64,000 nt of DNA, from positions 1 through 64,000 of the forward strand of contig NZ_LNQV01000016.1 in NCBI RefSeq assembly GCF_001515305.1, written 5' to 3'. The number at the start of each line of letters is the position of its first letter. Positions within the stretch are counted from its first letter, which is position 1. The notes below the pieces were generated by a model, which did no database searches, was not told the DNA's origin, and saw only the letters and a list, made by a program, of their open reading frames with translations. The translations under genes were made by a program, and so were the position numbers. Below, piece after piece: positions 7,672-17,957 of this stretch. This DNA comes from Aquitalea pelogenes (GTDB lineage Bacteria > Pseudomonadota > Gammaproteobacteria > Burkholderiales > Chromobacteriaceae).

Positions 7672-9609
7672 ATGAGCGATACCATCATCAAGGCCAGCGG
7701 CTTCGGCAAGCAGTACGGTGGCCAGTTTGCCGTACAAGGACTGGACCTCGAAGTGCACCGTGGCGAGCTGTACGGGCTGATCGGCCCGGACGGAGCCGGC
7801 AAATCCAGCCTGATGAAGGCGGTGGCCGGCGTGTTGTCCTACGAGCAGGGCCAGCTGGAGGTGTTTGGCCAGTTACTGGACAGCGAACGTCATGCCGAAG
7901 CCATCAAGGGGCGTATCGGCCTGATGCCACAAGGCCTGGGGCAGAACCTGTATGGCGATTTGTCCATCGAGGAAAATGTCGACTTTTTTGCCCGGCTGCG
8001 GCTGGTGCCACGCGAAGAAGCGGCTGCCCGCAAGGAGCAGTTGCTTGCCATCACCCGGCTGGCAGCGTTTCGTCATCGGCCGATGAAACAGCTGTCCGGC
8101 GGCATGAAGCAAAAGCTGGGGCTGGTGTGCACGCTGATACACGCGCCGCAGCTGATCATTCTGGATGAACCCACCACCGGGGTGGATCCGGTATCGCGCC
8201 GCGACTTCTGGGCCATTCTGGCCACCCTGATCGCCGGGCAGGGCCTGACGGCGCTGGTGTCCACTGCCTATATGGACGAGGCCAGCCGCTTTACCCGCAT
8301 GAGCCTGCTGCATCAGGGCAGCAAACTGGCCGAGGGCAGCCCGGCGCAAATCCTGCAACGGGTGCCGGGCTGCATCGTGCAGTGCCGGGTGCAGCCGCAG
8401 TTGAGCGCCATGCAGCGGCTGGTGGCGCGCTGGCCGCAGTGCGAAGCGATGGGGCCGGAGATCCGCCTGTTTATGCCTGAGCCAGATCAGCCTGCTGCCC
8501 GCCAGCAGGTGGTCGATGTGCTGCAAGGGCTGGAGTGCCAGCAGCTGGATGTGCTGGATGCCGAGCTGGAAGACGTGTTTGTCGCCATGCTGGGCGGCAA
8601 GCAGACGGGTACCACTGCGCCGGACACCATGGCGGCACCGGCAGCACCCGGTTCGGCCAGCCAGGAGCTGGCTATCGAGGCCAAGGGGCTGGTCAAGCGC
8701 TTTGGTGATTTTGTCGCAGTGGGCGATGTCAGCTTTCAGGTGCGGCAAGGGGAAATCTTCGGCCTGTTGGGGGCCAATGGTGCTGGTAAGACCACGGCCA
8801 TCAAGATGCTCACCGGCATCCTGCCGCCCAGCAGTGGCAGCGGGCGCGTGGCCGGGGCGGACATGAAGCAGGCCGGTGCGCTGATCAAGTCACGCATCGG
8901 TTATATGTCGCAGGCGTTTTCCTTGTATCTGGACCTGAGCGTGGTGGAAAACATCCGCCTGTATGCCGGTATCTATGGTCTGGACCGCAAGGCCCGCGAT
9001 GTGCGCTTGCAGTGGATTCTGGACATGGCGGGCCTGCATGGTCACGAAAACGATCTGGCCGCCGCCCTGCCCATGGGCTTGCGCCAGCGGCTGGCACTGG
9101 GCTGCGCGCTGGTGCATCAGCCACGGGTATTGTTTCTGGATGAACCCACCAGCGGGGTGGACCCCCTGGGGCGGCGCGCCTTCTGGGACATCCTGTTCCG
9201 CCTGTCACGGCAGGATGGCGTGGCCATGCTGGTGACCACCCATTACATGAGCGAGGCTGAACATTGCGACCATCTGGCACTGATGTTTGCCGGACGGGTG
9301 GTGGCGGATGCCTCGCCGCAGCAGATGAAACAGCAGGTACTGGCCGAGGCCGGCCAGCTGTACCGGGTGTATGCCGACAATGCGGCAGCCCTGGTTTCCC
9401 CCTTGCAGGCCGCCGGTTTTGCCAATGTGTCGCCTTATGGCAGTGCCTTGCATGTGCTGACCCCGGATGTAGAACGGCTACAACAGGTGCTGCGCGGGCT
9501 GGGTGTGGAACGGCCGCCGCAAGCCCGCCCCATCGCCATGGAGGATGTGTTCGTGCAGCGTGTCAGCCAGCTGGAAGCGCAATCACATGCCACCGGGAGT
9601 GTCGCATGA
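7672..9609 (+). CDS. ybhF: ABC exporter ATPase with two fused nucleotide-binding domains (YbhF-like)
   Basis: A 645-residue cytoplasmic ATPase made of two ABC domains. Domain 1 has Walker A GPDGAGKSS (about 38-46), signature LSGGMKQK (about 141-148) and Walker B LIILDEPTTGVD. Domain 2 has Walker A GANGAGKTT (about 367-375) and Walker B VLFLDEPTSGVD, but its signature reads LPMGLRQRL instead of LSGG. The two ATP sites may therefore be unequal. The fused pair matches YbhF, which energises two separate permeases, as encoded next. It overlaps the next gene by 4 bases (ATGA), so translation is probably coupled. Confidence 0.9.
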   Translation: MSDTIIKASGFGKQYGGQFAVQGLDLEVHRGELYGLIGPDGAGKSSLMKAVAGVLSYEQGQLEVFGQLLDSERHAEAIKGRIGLMPQGLGQNLYGDLSIEENVDFFARLRLVPREEAAARKEQLLAITRLAAFRHRPMKQLSGGMKQKLGLVCTLIHAPQLIILDEPTTGVDPVSRRDFWAILATLIAGQGLTALVSTAYMDEASRFTRMSLLHQGSKLAEGSPAQILQRVPGCIVQCRVQPQLSAMQRLVARWPQCEAMGPEIRLFMPEPDQPAARQQVVDVLQGLECQQLDVLDAELEDVFVAMLGGKQTGTTAPDTMAAPAAPGSASQELAIEAKGLVKRFGDFVAVGDVSFQVRQGEIFGLLGANGAGKTTAIKMLTGILPPSSGSGRVAGADMKQAGALIKSRIGYMSQAFSLYLDLSVVENIRLYAGIYGLDRKARDVRLQWILDMAGLHGHENDLAAALPMGLRQRLALGCALVHQPRVLFLDEPTSGVDPLGRRAFWDILFRLSRQDGVAMLVTTHYMSEAEHCDHLALMFAGRVVADASPQQMKQQVLAEAGQLYRVYADNAAALVSPLQAAGFANVSPYGSALHVLTPDVERLQQVLRGLGVERPPQARPIAMEDVFVQRVSQLEAQSHATGSVA

Positions 9610-10760
9610 ATCTGCAACGTGTAGTGGCCATCGCAGGCAAGGAATGGCGTGAAATCGTGCGCGACCGCCTGTTCTTCACCCTGGCCTTTGTGGTACCGGC
9701 CTTGCTGATGCTGTTGTTTGGCTACGGTCTGTCGCTGGATGTGGAAAACATCCCGTTTGCCGTGGTGGACCACGACCGCAGCGCCGCCAGCCGAGACTAT
9801 GCCTACCGCTTTATCGATTCGCGCTATTTCCGGTTTCGCGGCTATGCCGGGGATGAGCGCGATGCGGCGCAGTTGATTGGTTCCGGCGCAGTGCGGGTGG
9901 TGCTGGTGATTCCTCCACAGTTTGGCAAGACGCTGGCCCAGGCTCGTCCGGCTGCCATCCAGACCTTGGTGGATGGCAGCTTCCCTAGCCGCGCCATGAC
10001 CACCAAGGGCTATGTCACGGCCATCAATGCCGCCTTCAGTCTGGCGGCGGTAGCGCAGGCGGTGTCGCATGCTACTGGCTTGTCGCAACAGGATGCTCTG
10101 GCGCAGCTGACGCCCATCGCGCTGGAATCGCGCTATCTGTACAACCAGAGCGTGTCCAGCATCTGGTCGCTGGCACCCAAGCTGATCATGGTCATCCTGA
10201 TGCTGTCACCACCATTCCTTACTGCGCTGGGCGTGGTGCGGGAAAAAGAGAACGGTTCCATCTTCAATATCTATGCCTCCAATGTCAGCCGTGGCGAGTT
10301 TCTGGTGGGCAAGCTGGCTCCGTATGTAGCCATTTCCAGCGTCAACATCCTGTTGCTGTGGTTGCTGGCGGTATTGCTGTATCAGGTGCCGTTCAAGGGC
10401 AGCCTGCTGTTTTTCCTGCCTGCCACGCTGGTGTATGTGCTGTGCACCACCGGCATCGGCCTGTTGGTGTCGGTGCTGGTGCGCACCCAGGTGGCGGCGA
10501 TGATTGTCACCATGGTGGTGACCATGATTCCGGCGGTACTGTATTCCGGCCTGATCATTCCCATCGTATCGCTGGGGGCTGGCGCGCATGTGGTGGCACA
10601 GCTGATGCCGGCCATGTATTACACCGACATCGTGGTGGGCTGCTTCCTGAAAGGCGTGGGGCTGATGTCCTTGTGGCGGCCGCTGGCGGTGCTGGCGCTG
10701 TACGCCTGCCTGCTGTTTGCCGCCGGCTACCAGCTGTTCAGCAAGAGGCCGAACATATGA
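9606..10760 (+). CDS. ybhS: ABC exporter permease (YbhS-like)
   Basis: A 384-residue ABC-2 type permease: one N-terminal membrane span (about residues 23-40), a large extracytoplasmic loop of roughly 130 residues, then five spans in the C-terminal half. The sequence EKENGSIFNIYASNVSRGEFLVGKL between them is the coupling region next to the ABC-2 motif. It pairs with the permease encoded next to form the channel of a drug or solvent exporter. Starts inside the stop of the ATPase gene and ends inside the start of the next permease gene (4-base overlaps on both sides). Confidence 0.88.
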   Translation: MNLQRVVAIAGKEWREIVRDRLFFTLAFVVPALLMLLFGYGLSLDVENIPFAVVDHDRSAASRDYAYRFIDSRYFRFRGYAGDERDAAQLIGSGAVRVVLVIPPQFGKTLAQARPAAIQTLVDGSFPSRAMTTKGYVTAINAAFSLAAVAQAVSHATGLSQQDALAQLTPIALESRYLYNQSVSSIWSLAPKLIMVILMLSPPFLTALGVVREKENGSIFNIYASNVSRGEFLVGKLAPYVAISSVNILLLWLLAVLLYQVPFKGSLLFFLPATLVYVLCTTGIGLLVSVLVRTQVAAMIVTMVVTMIPAVLYSGLIIPIVSLGAGAHVVAQLMPAMYYTDIVVGCFLKGVGLMSLWRPLAVLALYACLLFAAGYQLFSKRPNI

Positions 10761-11908
10761 AAGCAGAATGGCAACTGGCCTGGCGGCGCTTTGCCGTCAT
10801 GCTGATGAAGGAACTGAAGCAGCTGGGGCGTGACCGGGTATTGCTGGCCTTTATCGTGTATGCCTTTACCGCGGATATCTTTCTGGCGGCGTCCGGTGTG
10901 TCCTTGTCCCTGAACCATGCCGCCACGCTGGTGCAGGACCTGGACCGCAGCCCGCAGTCCCGCGAACTGCTCTCCCGCTTCCAGCAACCGTATTTCCGCA
11001 TTGACGGCACCGTGGGACAGGATGCGGCGGCACTGGCAGCGCTGGATCAGGGCCGCGCCATGCTGGTGCTGTCGGTGCCGCCGCAGTTTGGCCGGGATCT
11101 GGCCAATGGCCAGCCCACCAGCCTGGCCATGCAGGTGGATACCACCAATTCGGTGCTGGGGTTCCTCGCCACCAGCCATGCGCAGCAGATTGTCAGCCAG
11201 TACGGGCTGGAAAGTGCGATGCAGCGGCTGGGCATGGGGGAGGCGGCCACCCGCAATCTGCCACAAGTACAGAACGATATCCGTGTCTGGTACAACCCCA
11301 ATCAGGAAGACAGCTGGTTCATGGGGATATCGGAAATGCTGAACATTGCCACCGTATTTGCGGTGCTGCTGCCCGCGGCCGCCATGGTGCGCGAGAAGGA
11401 GCGTGGCACGGTGGAGCAGCTGATCGTGTCGCCACTATCCCCGTTTGGCATCTTGCTGCCCAAGGTGGTGTCGATGACCGGGGTGATTCTGTGCGGGGTG
11501 GCGCTCAGCCTGTTCCTGGTGCTGATTCCGGTATTTGTCATTCCGGTAAAGGGCAGTCTGCTGCTGTTTTTTGCCCTGTCCGGCCTGTATGTGTTCACCA
11601 CCGCCGGGCTGGGGCTGTTTGCCGCCACCATTGCGCGCAATCTGGCACAGGCAGGCATGCTGTCGATTCTGATTCTGGCACCCATGCTGTTTTTGTCTGG
11701 CGCCTGGACGCCACCGGAAGCCATGCCCGGCTGGCTGCGCGGCCTGATGTTCGCCTCGCCGCTGCATTATTACCTGGACATTGCCTTCGGGATTTTGCTC
11801 AAAGGGCAGGGGTTGGCTGATTTGCAGAGTGCCATTCTGGGCATGGGCGGCATTGGCGTGCTGGTGTTCGGGGCGGGCTTGCTGCTGTTCCGTCGTCAGT
11901 TTGATTGA
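10757..11908 (+). CDS. ybhR: ABC exporter permease (YbhR-like)
   Basis: A 383-residue ABC-2 permease with the same layout as its neighbour: a first membrane span at about residues 28-47, an extracytoplasmic domain, then five or six spans from about residue 195. EKERGTVEQLIVSPLSPFGILLPKV is the characteristic coupling segment of this permease class. It is the last gene of the TolC-HlyD-ATPase-permease-permease operon; an intrinsic terminator follows 25 bases after its stop. The substrate cannot be told from the sequence. YbhGFSR in E. coli exports cationic drugs, which is only a guide. Confidence 0.88.
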   Translation: MKAEWQLAWRRFAVMLMKELKQLGRDRVLLAFIVYAFTADIFLAASGVSLSLNHAATLVQDLDRSPQSRELLSRFQQPYFRIDGTVGQDAAALAALDQGRAMLVLSVPPQFGRDLANGQPTSLAMQVDTTNSVLGFLATSHAQQIVSQYGLESAMQRLGMGEAATRNLPQVQNDIRVWYNPNQEDSWFMGISEMLNIATVFAVLLPAAAMVREKERGTVEQLIVSPLSPFGILLPKVVSMTGVILCGVALSLFLVLIPVFVIPVKGSLLLFFALSGLYVFTTAGLGLFAATIARNLAQAGMLSILILAPMLFLSGAWTPPEAMPGWLRGLMFASPLHYYLDIAFGILLKGQGLADLQSAILGMGGIGVLVFGAGLLLFRRQFD

Positions 11909-11932
11909 GCCTGACTGGCGGGGCGATAAGCA

Positions 11933-11968
11933 ACAAGGCCGTTTCCATGCGGAAACGGCCTTGTGTTT
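11933..11968. terminator. Intrinsic terminator between the export operon and the TetR gene
   Basis: Fourteen-base perfect stem (11933-11946 and 11951-11964) with an ATGC loop, followed by GTTTC on the plus strand. It lies between two convergent genes and could serve both. Confidence 0.75.
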
Positions 11969-11982
11969 CACCCGGTTGCTGT

Positions 11983-12627
11983 TCAGCCGGCGTGGCGTGC
12001 TTGCAGCTGCTGGAAGGCAGCCATGAAGTCCGGCTGCACATAAGGCTTGAGCAGCGCCATCACCTGACGTACACCGCGATGGCCGGAAGCCTCGGTAATG
12101 GGCGACTTGGGCCGTGAAGTCTGCTCGAAGGCAAACCAGAATTTCACCACCAGCCAGATATTGATGCTGACGGCCTCGATATCTTCTTCGTCCATCTTGA
12201 GCAGGCCAAGGCGGATGAACTCGCGGAAATGTTCGCCCAGAATGCCTTTCAGTTCGGTATTGACGAACTGGTGGTACTCCGACTGCAACTGCGGGCTGCG
12301 CGCCAGCATGCCCGGCAGGTCGTAGAACATGAAGCGGAACTGCCACATGGCGAGGAAAGCGGTGTCCAGATAATTCACCAGGTCCGCTACCGTCATGTCT
12401 CGCTCTTCCGGCACGGCCAGACGCTGATTGATGAAGTCGCGGTACATCAGGAAGATCTGGTAGACGATCTCTTCCTTGTTGCGGAAGTGGTAGTACAGAT
12501 TGCCCGGACTGATGCCCAGATGAGCAGCGATATGATTGGTGGTGATATTGCGCTCGCCCTGTTCATTGAACAGTTTCAGGCTTTCCTGAATGATGCGGTC
12601 GTAGGTCTTGATGCGGGGTTTGCTCAT
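11983..12627 (-). CDS. TetR family transcriptional regulator
   Basis: A 214-residue repressor. The N-terminal helix-turn-helix (about residues 20-47: NITTNHIAAHLGISPGNLYYHF) is a textbook TetR DNA-binding domain. The C-terminal ligand domain is helical and aromatic (FRFMFYDLPGM, NIWLVVKFWFAFEQ), suited to a hydrophobic ligand. ATG 12627 is chosen over an ATG 15 bases upstream because it gives the usual short lead before the first helix. The inverted repeat in its own promoter also occurs at the start site of the aldehyde dehydrogenase operon, so it probably represses itself and that operon. Control of the neighbouring export operon is possible, but that promoter carries a different repeat. 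Confidence 0.9.
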   Translation of the reverse strand: MSKPRIKTYDRIIQESLKLFNEQGERNITTNHIAAHLGISPGNLYYHFRNKEEIVYQIFLMYRDFINQRLAVPEERDMTVADLVNYLDTAFLAMWQFRFMFYDLPGMLARSPQLQSEYHQFVNTELKGILGEHFREFIRLGLLKMDEEDIEAVSINIWLVVKFWFAFEQTSRPKSPITEASGHRGVRQVMALLKPYVQPDFMAAFQQLQARHAG

Positions 12628-12656
12628 GAGGCACCGAAGCAATGGGGCAAGCGCAG

Positions 12657-12688
12657 ATTATAACTGCTGTTTGGAGTTTAAGCTCTAA
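12657..12688 (-). promoter_or_regulatory. tetR promoter -10 with overlapping operator
   Basis: On the minus strand TATAAT (complement of 12657-12662) is a perfect -10. The -35 region is poor. The inverted repeat TTGGAG-TTTAAG-CTCTAA at 12671-12688 covers the spacer and the -35 position, where a bound repressor would block transcription. It also overlaps the stop codon of the upstream mechanosensitive channel gene. Confidence 0.5.
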
Positions 12689-13560
12689 TTATTTGACTGG
12701 CTTGCGGTTTGCCCTGCCGTGGCCGTATCGGGATAGCAGGCGGCCATGAACTGATAAATGATGGCCTGCTCGATGCGCTGCCGCTCCTTGGCCGGAATGG
12801 CGATACGCAGAATCAGCTGGTAGCGCTTTTCGTCCACCGCCTGCATGCCGATGCGCGGCTCCACCGACGGAGTGTCCACCAGGTAACGCTCGGCCATGCG
12901 TTCCATGTGTACCTTGGCGGCTGCCACGTGCTGCTGGCAGTGTTCTTCTGCCGCCGCCAGCAACAGGTGCTGGGCGCGGGTAGGGGGAATCTGGTAACCC
13001 ACCGGCACATTGATGATGTGCATTACATAGTCACCCATGTAATTTTCCCGGATCACCGCCTGCGACAGCAGCAGGCTGTTGGGAAAGGTGAGGGCGCGGC
13101 CGGTCATCTGATGGGCATTGTGCTGCGGCCCTATCTCCATCACCGTGGTGGACAACAGGCCGATATCCACCACCCGGCCGCGTATATTGCCCACCTCGAT
13201 ATGATCCCCCAGGCTGTAGCTGTTCGACGCATGGCGCACCACGAAGCCCGACACGCACAAAATCAGCTCCTTGGTGGCCAGGATAAGCGCCGCGGCAAAG
13301 GCCAGCATGGACACTGCGATGGTTTGCAGCTCTTCCGCCCAGATCAGGCCTATCCCGGCCAGGCCGGAGATGAACAGCACATTGCGGGTGGAGACCGACC
13401 AGCGACGGCGCTCCTCCACCGGCACGTTGACATTGCTGGACAGGATATGGCCGACCACCAGCCGGATCAGCAGCAGCACGGTCACCAGCATCAGCGAGCG
13501 CACGATTTCGTGGCTGTAATCGGTGCGCAGCTGACGTAGCAGGTCGATCAGGTCGGACAT
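12685..13560 (-). CDS. MscS-family mechanosensitive ion channel protein
   Basis: A 291-residue inner membrane protein. Three hydrophobic segments (about residues 18-38, 60-78 and 82-108) are followed by the MscS beta domain, with YSLGDHIEVGNIRGRVVDIGLLSTTV and FPNSLLLSQAVIRENY as recognisable pieces, and a mixed C-terminal domain. Channels of this family open under membrane tension and release solutes on osmotic downshift. The pore helix is less glycine/alanine rich than in E. coli MscS, so a signalling or low-conductance member is possible. It lies 13 bases downstream of prfC on the same strand and may share its transcript. Confidence 0.85.
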   Translation of the reverse strand: MSDLIDLLRQLRTDYSHEIVRSLMLVTVLLLIRLVVGHILSSNVNVPVEERRRWSVSTRNVLFISGLAGIGLIWAEELQTIAVSMLAFAAALILATKELILCVSGFVVRHASNSYSLGDHIEVGNIRGRVVDIGLLSTTVMEIGPQHNAHQMTGRALTFPNSLLLSQAVIRENYMGDYVMHIINVPVGYQIPPTRAQHLLLAAAEEHCQQHVAAAKVHMERMAERYLVDTPSVEPRIGMQAVDEKRYQLILRIAIPAKERQRIEQAIIYQFMAACYPDTATAGQTASQSNN

Positions 13561-13573
13561 GGCGCTGTCAGGC

Positions 13574-15183
<1,610 letters not shown>

Positions 15184-15218
15184 GGATTAGGAACAGGCTT
15201 GATCTTGAGAAGGCGGTG

Positions 15219-15247
15219 ATTTTACAGGATAGCTGCGCACAACAAAA
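15219..15247 (-). promoter_or_regulatory. Possible prfC promoter
   Basis: On the minus strand TAAAAT (complement of 15219-15224) is preceded by TTTTGT 17 bases upstream or TTGTTG 15 bases upstream. The start would be about 40 bases before the prfC ATG. The -35 is weak. Confidence 0.35.
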
Positions 15248-15428
15248 CCTCGGGCGCTGCAAATAGTTTGCGCCGGTTTTTCTTTTTGACATCAGTAGGA
15301 TAGCGGCACTTGTCACCATGAAGGGCTGGCCGGAGCGGGAAAGCGGGTCGGCAGCGTGGCATGATTTGGTTATCATCAGTGTTTCGTTGCCGGTATTGAC
15401 CGGCAGGCAGGACAGAACAGGAGCAGGC

Positions 15429-16043
15429 ATGTTTACCGGTATCGTGCAGGGCATGGCCGAGGTGGTGGCCATCGAGGAAAAGCAGGATTTTCGTCGTCAT
15501 GTAGTAAGGCTGCCGCAGGCGCTGTCCGGCGGTATCGAGCTGGGCGCGTCCATTGCGCATAACGGCTGCTGCCTGACCGTGACCGAGGTGAATGAAGACC
15601 TGGTGGCCTTCGACCTGATGGCCGAAACCCTGCGGCTGACCAATCTGGGCGCTTTGCAAGTGGGCGACAGGGTGAATGTGGAGCGCGCGGCGAAATTTGG
15701 CGATGAAATCGGCGGCCATGCCATGTCCGGTCACGTCATTTGCCTGGCGCGGGTGGAAGAAGTCATCCGTACGCCGAACAACTGCACGGTATGGTTCAGC
15801 CTGCCGGCAGAATTCACCAAATATGTGTTTGCCAAGGGCTATATCGGTATTGACGGTTGCAGCCTCACCATTGGTTCTGTGGATGGCAACCGCTTTTGCG
15901 TGCACCTGATTCCGGAAACGCTGGAGCGCACCATCATCCAGTTCCGCCAACCGGGGGATGCCATCAATATCGAAATCGACCCGCAAACCCAGGCCATTGT
16001 CGATACCGTGGAGCGGGTGCTGGCGCAGCGCCATCCGGTGTAA
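15429..16043 (+). CDS. ribE: Riboflavin synthase alpha subunit
   Basis: Joins two molecules of 6,7-dimethyl-8-ribityllumazine to give riboflavin plus a pyrimidinedione that is recycled. The 204-residue protein has the family's duplicated lumazine-binding barrel: the first starts [12 protein letters not shown] with [11 protein letters not shown], the second has GGHAMSGHV and [12 protein letters not shown]. The C-terminal helix needed for trimer formation is present. It is the first gene of a cluster with ribBA, ribH and nusB, the usual proteobacterial order. A GCCGG/CCGGC inverted repeat in the gap before it (about 15389-15406) may be part of a leader. The symbol ribE is used for riboflavin synthase (ribC in E. 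coli). Confidence 0.93.
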   Translation: MFTGIVQGMAEVVAIEEKQDFRRHVVRLPQALSGGIELGASIAHNGCCLTVTEVNEDLVAFDLMAETLRLTNLGALQVGDRVNVERAAKFGDEIGGHAMSGHVICLARVEEVIRTPNNCTVWFSLPAEFTKYVFAKGYIGIDGCSLTIGSVDGNRFCVHLIPETLERTIIQFRQPGDAINIEIDPQTQAIVDTVERVLAQRHPV

Positions 16044-16236
16044 CCCTGGTTTTGCCGTGAAATTTCGCTCCGGCGGCTTGATGCCGGACCGATTGGCTCC
16101 ATGTTCAACAAGATATGCCAAGAGGCAGGGTCGTGAGCCGGTGTGAGGACGCAACCGCCGGGCTACGGCCAAACAGCTTTCTGTCGCCCGTGCGCAATCG
16201 TCGTGCGGCACGCACTCTATAAAAAGGATGTAGCAA
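16044..16236 (+). promoter_or_regulatory. ribBA leader with FMN-riboswitch-like core (degenerate)
   Basis: The 193-base gap before ribBA contains GTGAAATT-N5-CCGGCGG at 16057-16076, which matches the conserved core of the FMN riboswitch (RFN element) base for base and in spacing. A later segment, GAGCCGGTGTGAG at 16135-16147, resembles the second RFN half. The GGGC/GCCC stem, the AGTCCGGATGGGAGA-type 3' end and the closing P1 stem are not seen. It is therefore a variant or decayed riboswitch at best, or chance. A TCCGGC/GCCGGA hairpin lies at about 16069-16088. AAAAAGGATG before the ribBA start holds the ribosome binding site. Confidence 0.35.
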
Positions 16237-17343
16237 ATGGTTATTTCTCCGGTGCAGGACATCATTGCCGATATCAAGGCAGGCAAGATGGTGGTGCTGG
16301 CTGATGCGGAAGATCGGGAAAACGAAGGCGATATCGTGATGGCGGCCGAGTTCGTCACACCGGAAGCCATCAACTTCATGGCCAAGCATGCGCGCGGCCT
16401 GATCTGCCTTACCCTGACCGAGCAGCGTTGCAAGCTGCTGGAGCTGCCGATGATGGCAGCCAATAACGGTACTTCCTTTGGTACCAACTTCACTGTTTCC
16501 ATCGAAGCGGCTGAAGGCGTCACCACCGGCATTTCTGCCGCCGACCGCGCCCGCACCGTGCAGGCCGCCGTGGCGCGCAATGCCAAGGCCAGTGATCTGG
16601 TACAGCCTGGCCATATCTTCCCGCTCAAGGCGCAAAACGGTGGTGTGCTGATTCGTGCCGGCCATACCGAAGCGGCCTGCGACCTGCCGATGCTGGCTGG
16701 CCTGGAGCCGGCCGGGGTGATCTGCGAAATCATGAATGACGACGGCACCATGGCGCGCATGCCGGAATTGCTGGAGTTCGCCAAGACTCATGGCCTGAAG
16801 GTGGGCACCATCGCCGACCTCATCCACTACCGCAGCCGTACCGAATCACTGGTGGAAGAGGTGGGTCAGCGCCCGGTGGAAACCCCGTTCGGTGCGTTCG
16901 ATCTGCACGTATTCCGCGACGTCACCACCCGCGAAACCCATCTGGCACTGGTCAAGGGTCAGCTGGACGAAAACGAGGAAACCCTGGTACGCGTGCACGA
17001 GCCGCTGTCCATCATGGATGTGCTGGACCCGACTTCGCGTCCGCATTCCTGGACGGTTCCCGGTGCGCTGGAAGCCATCGATGAAGCCGGCAAGGGCGTG
17101 GTCATCCTGCTGTATCGGGATGAAACCGGTGATGACCTGCTGCAGCGTGCGCTGGGGCAGAACGTGAAGCGCTCGCCATGGGATGGCAAAACCTTCGGCG
17201 TGGGTGCGCAAATGCTCAAGTCGCTGGGTGTGGGCAAGATGAAGCTGATGTCGCCGCCGCTGAACGTACCGTCGATGGCCGGTTTCAATCTGGAAGTCAC
17301 CGGATTTTGCCAGCCTGAACACTTTCATATCGAAATCGGTTAA
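16237..17343 (+). CDS. ribBA: 3,4-dihydroxy-2-butanone 4-phosphate synthase with a degenerate GTP cyclohydrolase II domain
   Basis: Residues 1-200 form a complete RibB domain, which converts ribulose 5-phosphate to the four-carbon unit of riboflavin: [12 protein letters not shown] (about 21-32) and GHIFPL carry metal and substrate ligands. Residues 205-368 resemble RibA ([11 protein letters not shown]; the HLALVKG strand), but the zinc-binding cysteine cluster of RibA is absent. Where GECLTGD and RCDCG should stand, the sequence reads [19 protein letters not shown]. The cyclohydrolase step is therefore very unlikely to be done by this protein, and a separate ribA is expected elsewhere. Such fused proteins with an inactive second half are common in betaproteobacteria. 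Confidence 0.9.
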   Translation: MVISPVQDIIADIKAGKMVVLADAEDRENEGDIVMAAEFVTPEAINFMAKHARGLICLTLTEQRCKLLELPMMAANNGTSFGTNFTVSIEAAEGVTTGISAADRARTVQAAVARNAKASDLVQPGHIFPLKAQNGGVLIRAGHTEAACDLPMLAGLEPAGVICEIMNDDGTMARMPELLEFAKTHGLKVGTIADLIHYRSRTESLVEEVGQRPVETPFGAFDLHVFRDVTTRETHLALVKGQLDENEETLVRVHEPLSIMDVLDPTSRPHSWTVPGALEAIDEAGKGVVILLYRDETGDDLLQRALGQNVKRSPWDGKTFGVGAQMLKSLGVGKMKLMSPPLNVPSMAGFNLEVTGFCQPEHFHIEIG

Positions 17344-17445
17344 AATAACCGGTTTTCCGTCATGACCATCCCCTGATGGCGCCGCTAGCCCGGCTGTCAG
17401 GGGCTTATATGATTGCCTTATCTGATTTTTGCCGTGAGGACTCAC

Positions 17446-17913
17446 ATGCTTGAAGCTATCCAGCGCATTGCCCCCGATTTCAACGGTCAAGGCCTCAAGG
17501 TCGGTATCGTTCAGGCCCGCTTTACCGAAGAGGTTTGCCATGGCTTGCGTGATGCTTGCCTGGCCGAGCTGAAAACGCTGGGTGTGGCCGCCGCCGATGT
17601 AACCCTGGCCACCGTGCCGGGTGCTCTGGAAGTGCCGCTGGTGCTGCAAACCATGGCCAAGAGTGGCAAGTTCGACGCGCTGGTGGCGCTGGGTGCCATC
17701 ATTCGTGGCGAAACCTACCACTTCGAGCTGGTTTCCAATGAATCCGGTGCTGGTGTGACCCGTGTCGGTCTGGACTTCGACATTCCCATCGCCAATGCCA
17801 TCCTCACCACCGAGAATGACGAGCAGGCTGAAGTACGCATGCTGGAAAAAGGCCGCGACGCAGCCCGCGTTGCGGTGGAAATGGCCAATCTGCACAAAAC
17901 GCTGCGCGGCTGA
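17446..17913 (+). CDS. ribH: 6,7-dimethyl-8-ribityllumazine synthase
   Basis: Condenses 5-amino-6-ribitylaminouracil with the four-carbon phosphate made by RibB; product goes to RibE. The 155-residue protein has the family elements: [13 protein letters not shown] near the start, [27 protein letters not shown] with the active-site histidine, and [14 protein letters not shown]. Start ATG 17446 is chosen over an ATG at 17413 because it matches the family N-terminus and follows a GAGGA ribosome site. NusB follows after 44 bases, the standard order. Confidence 0.95.
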   Translation: MLEAIQRIAPDFNGQGLKVGIVQARFTEEVCHGLRDACLAELKTLGVAAADVTLATVPGALEVPLVLQTMAKSGKFDALVALGAIIRGETYHFELVSNESGAGVTRVGLDFDIPIANAILTTENDEQAEVRMLEKGRDAARVAVEMANLHKTLRG

Positions 17914-17957
17914 CCCTTGCGGGCTTGCCGCTCACTTGCTCTTTTTAGGAAACCGAT

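Noticed and set aside
15284-15310. TTGACA near 15285 as a ribE promoter
   Set aside because: No -10-like element is found 16-19 bases downstream.
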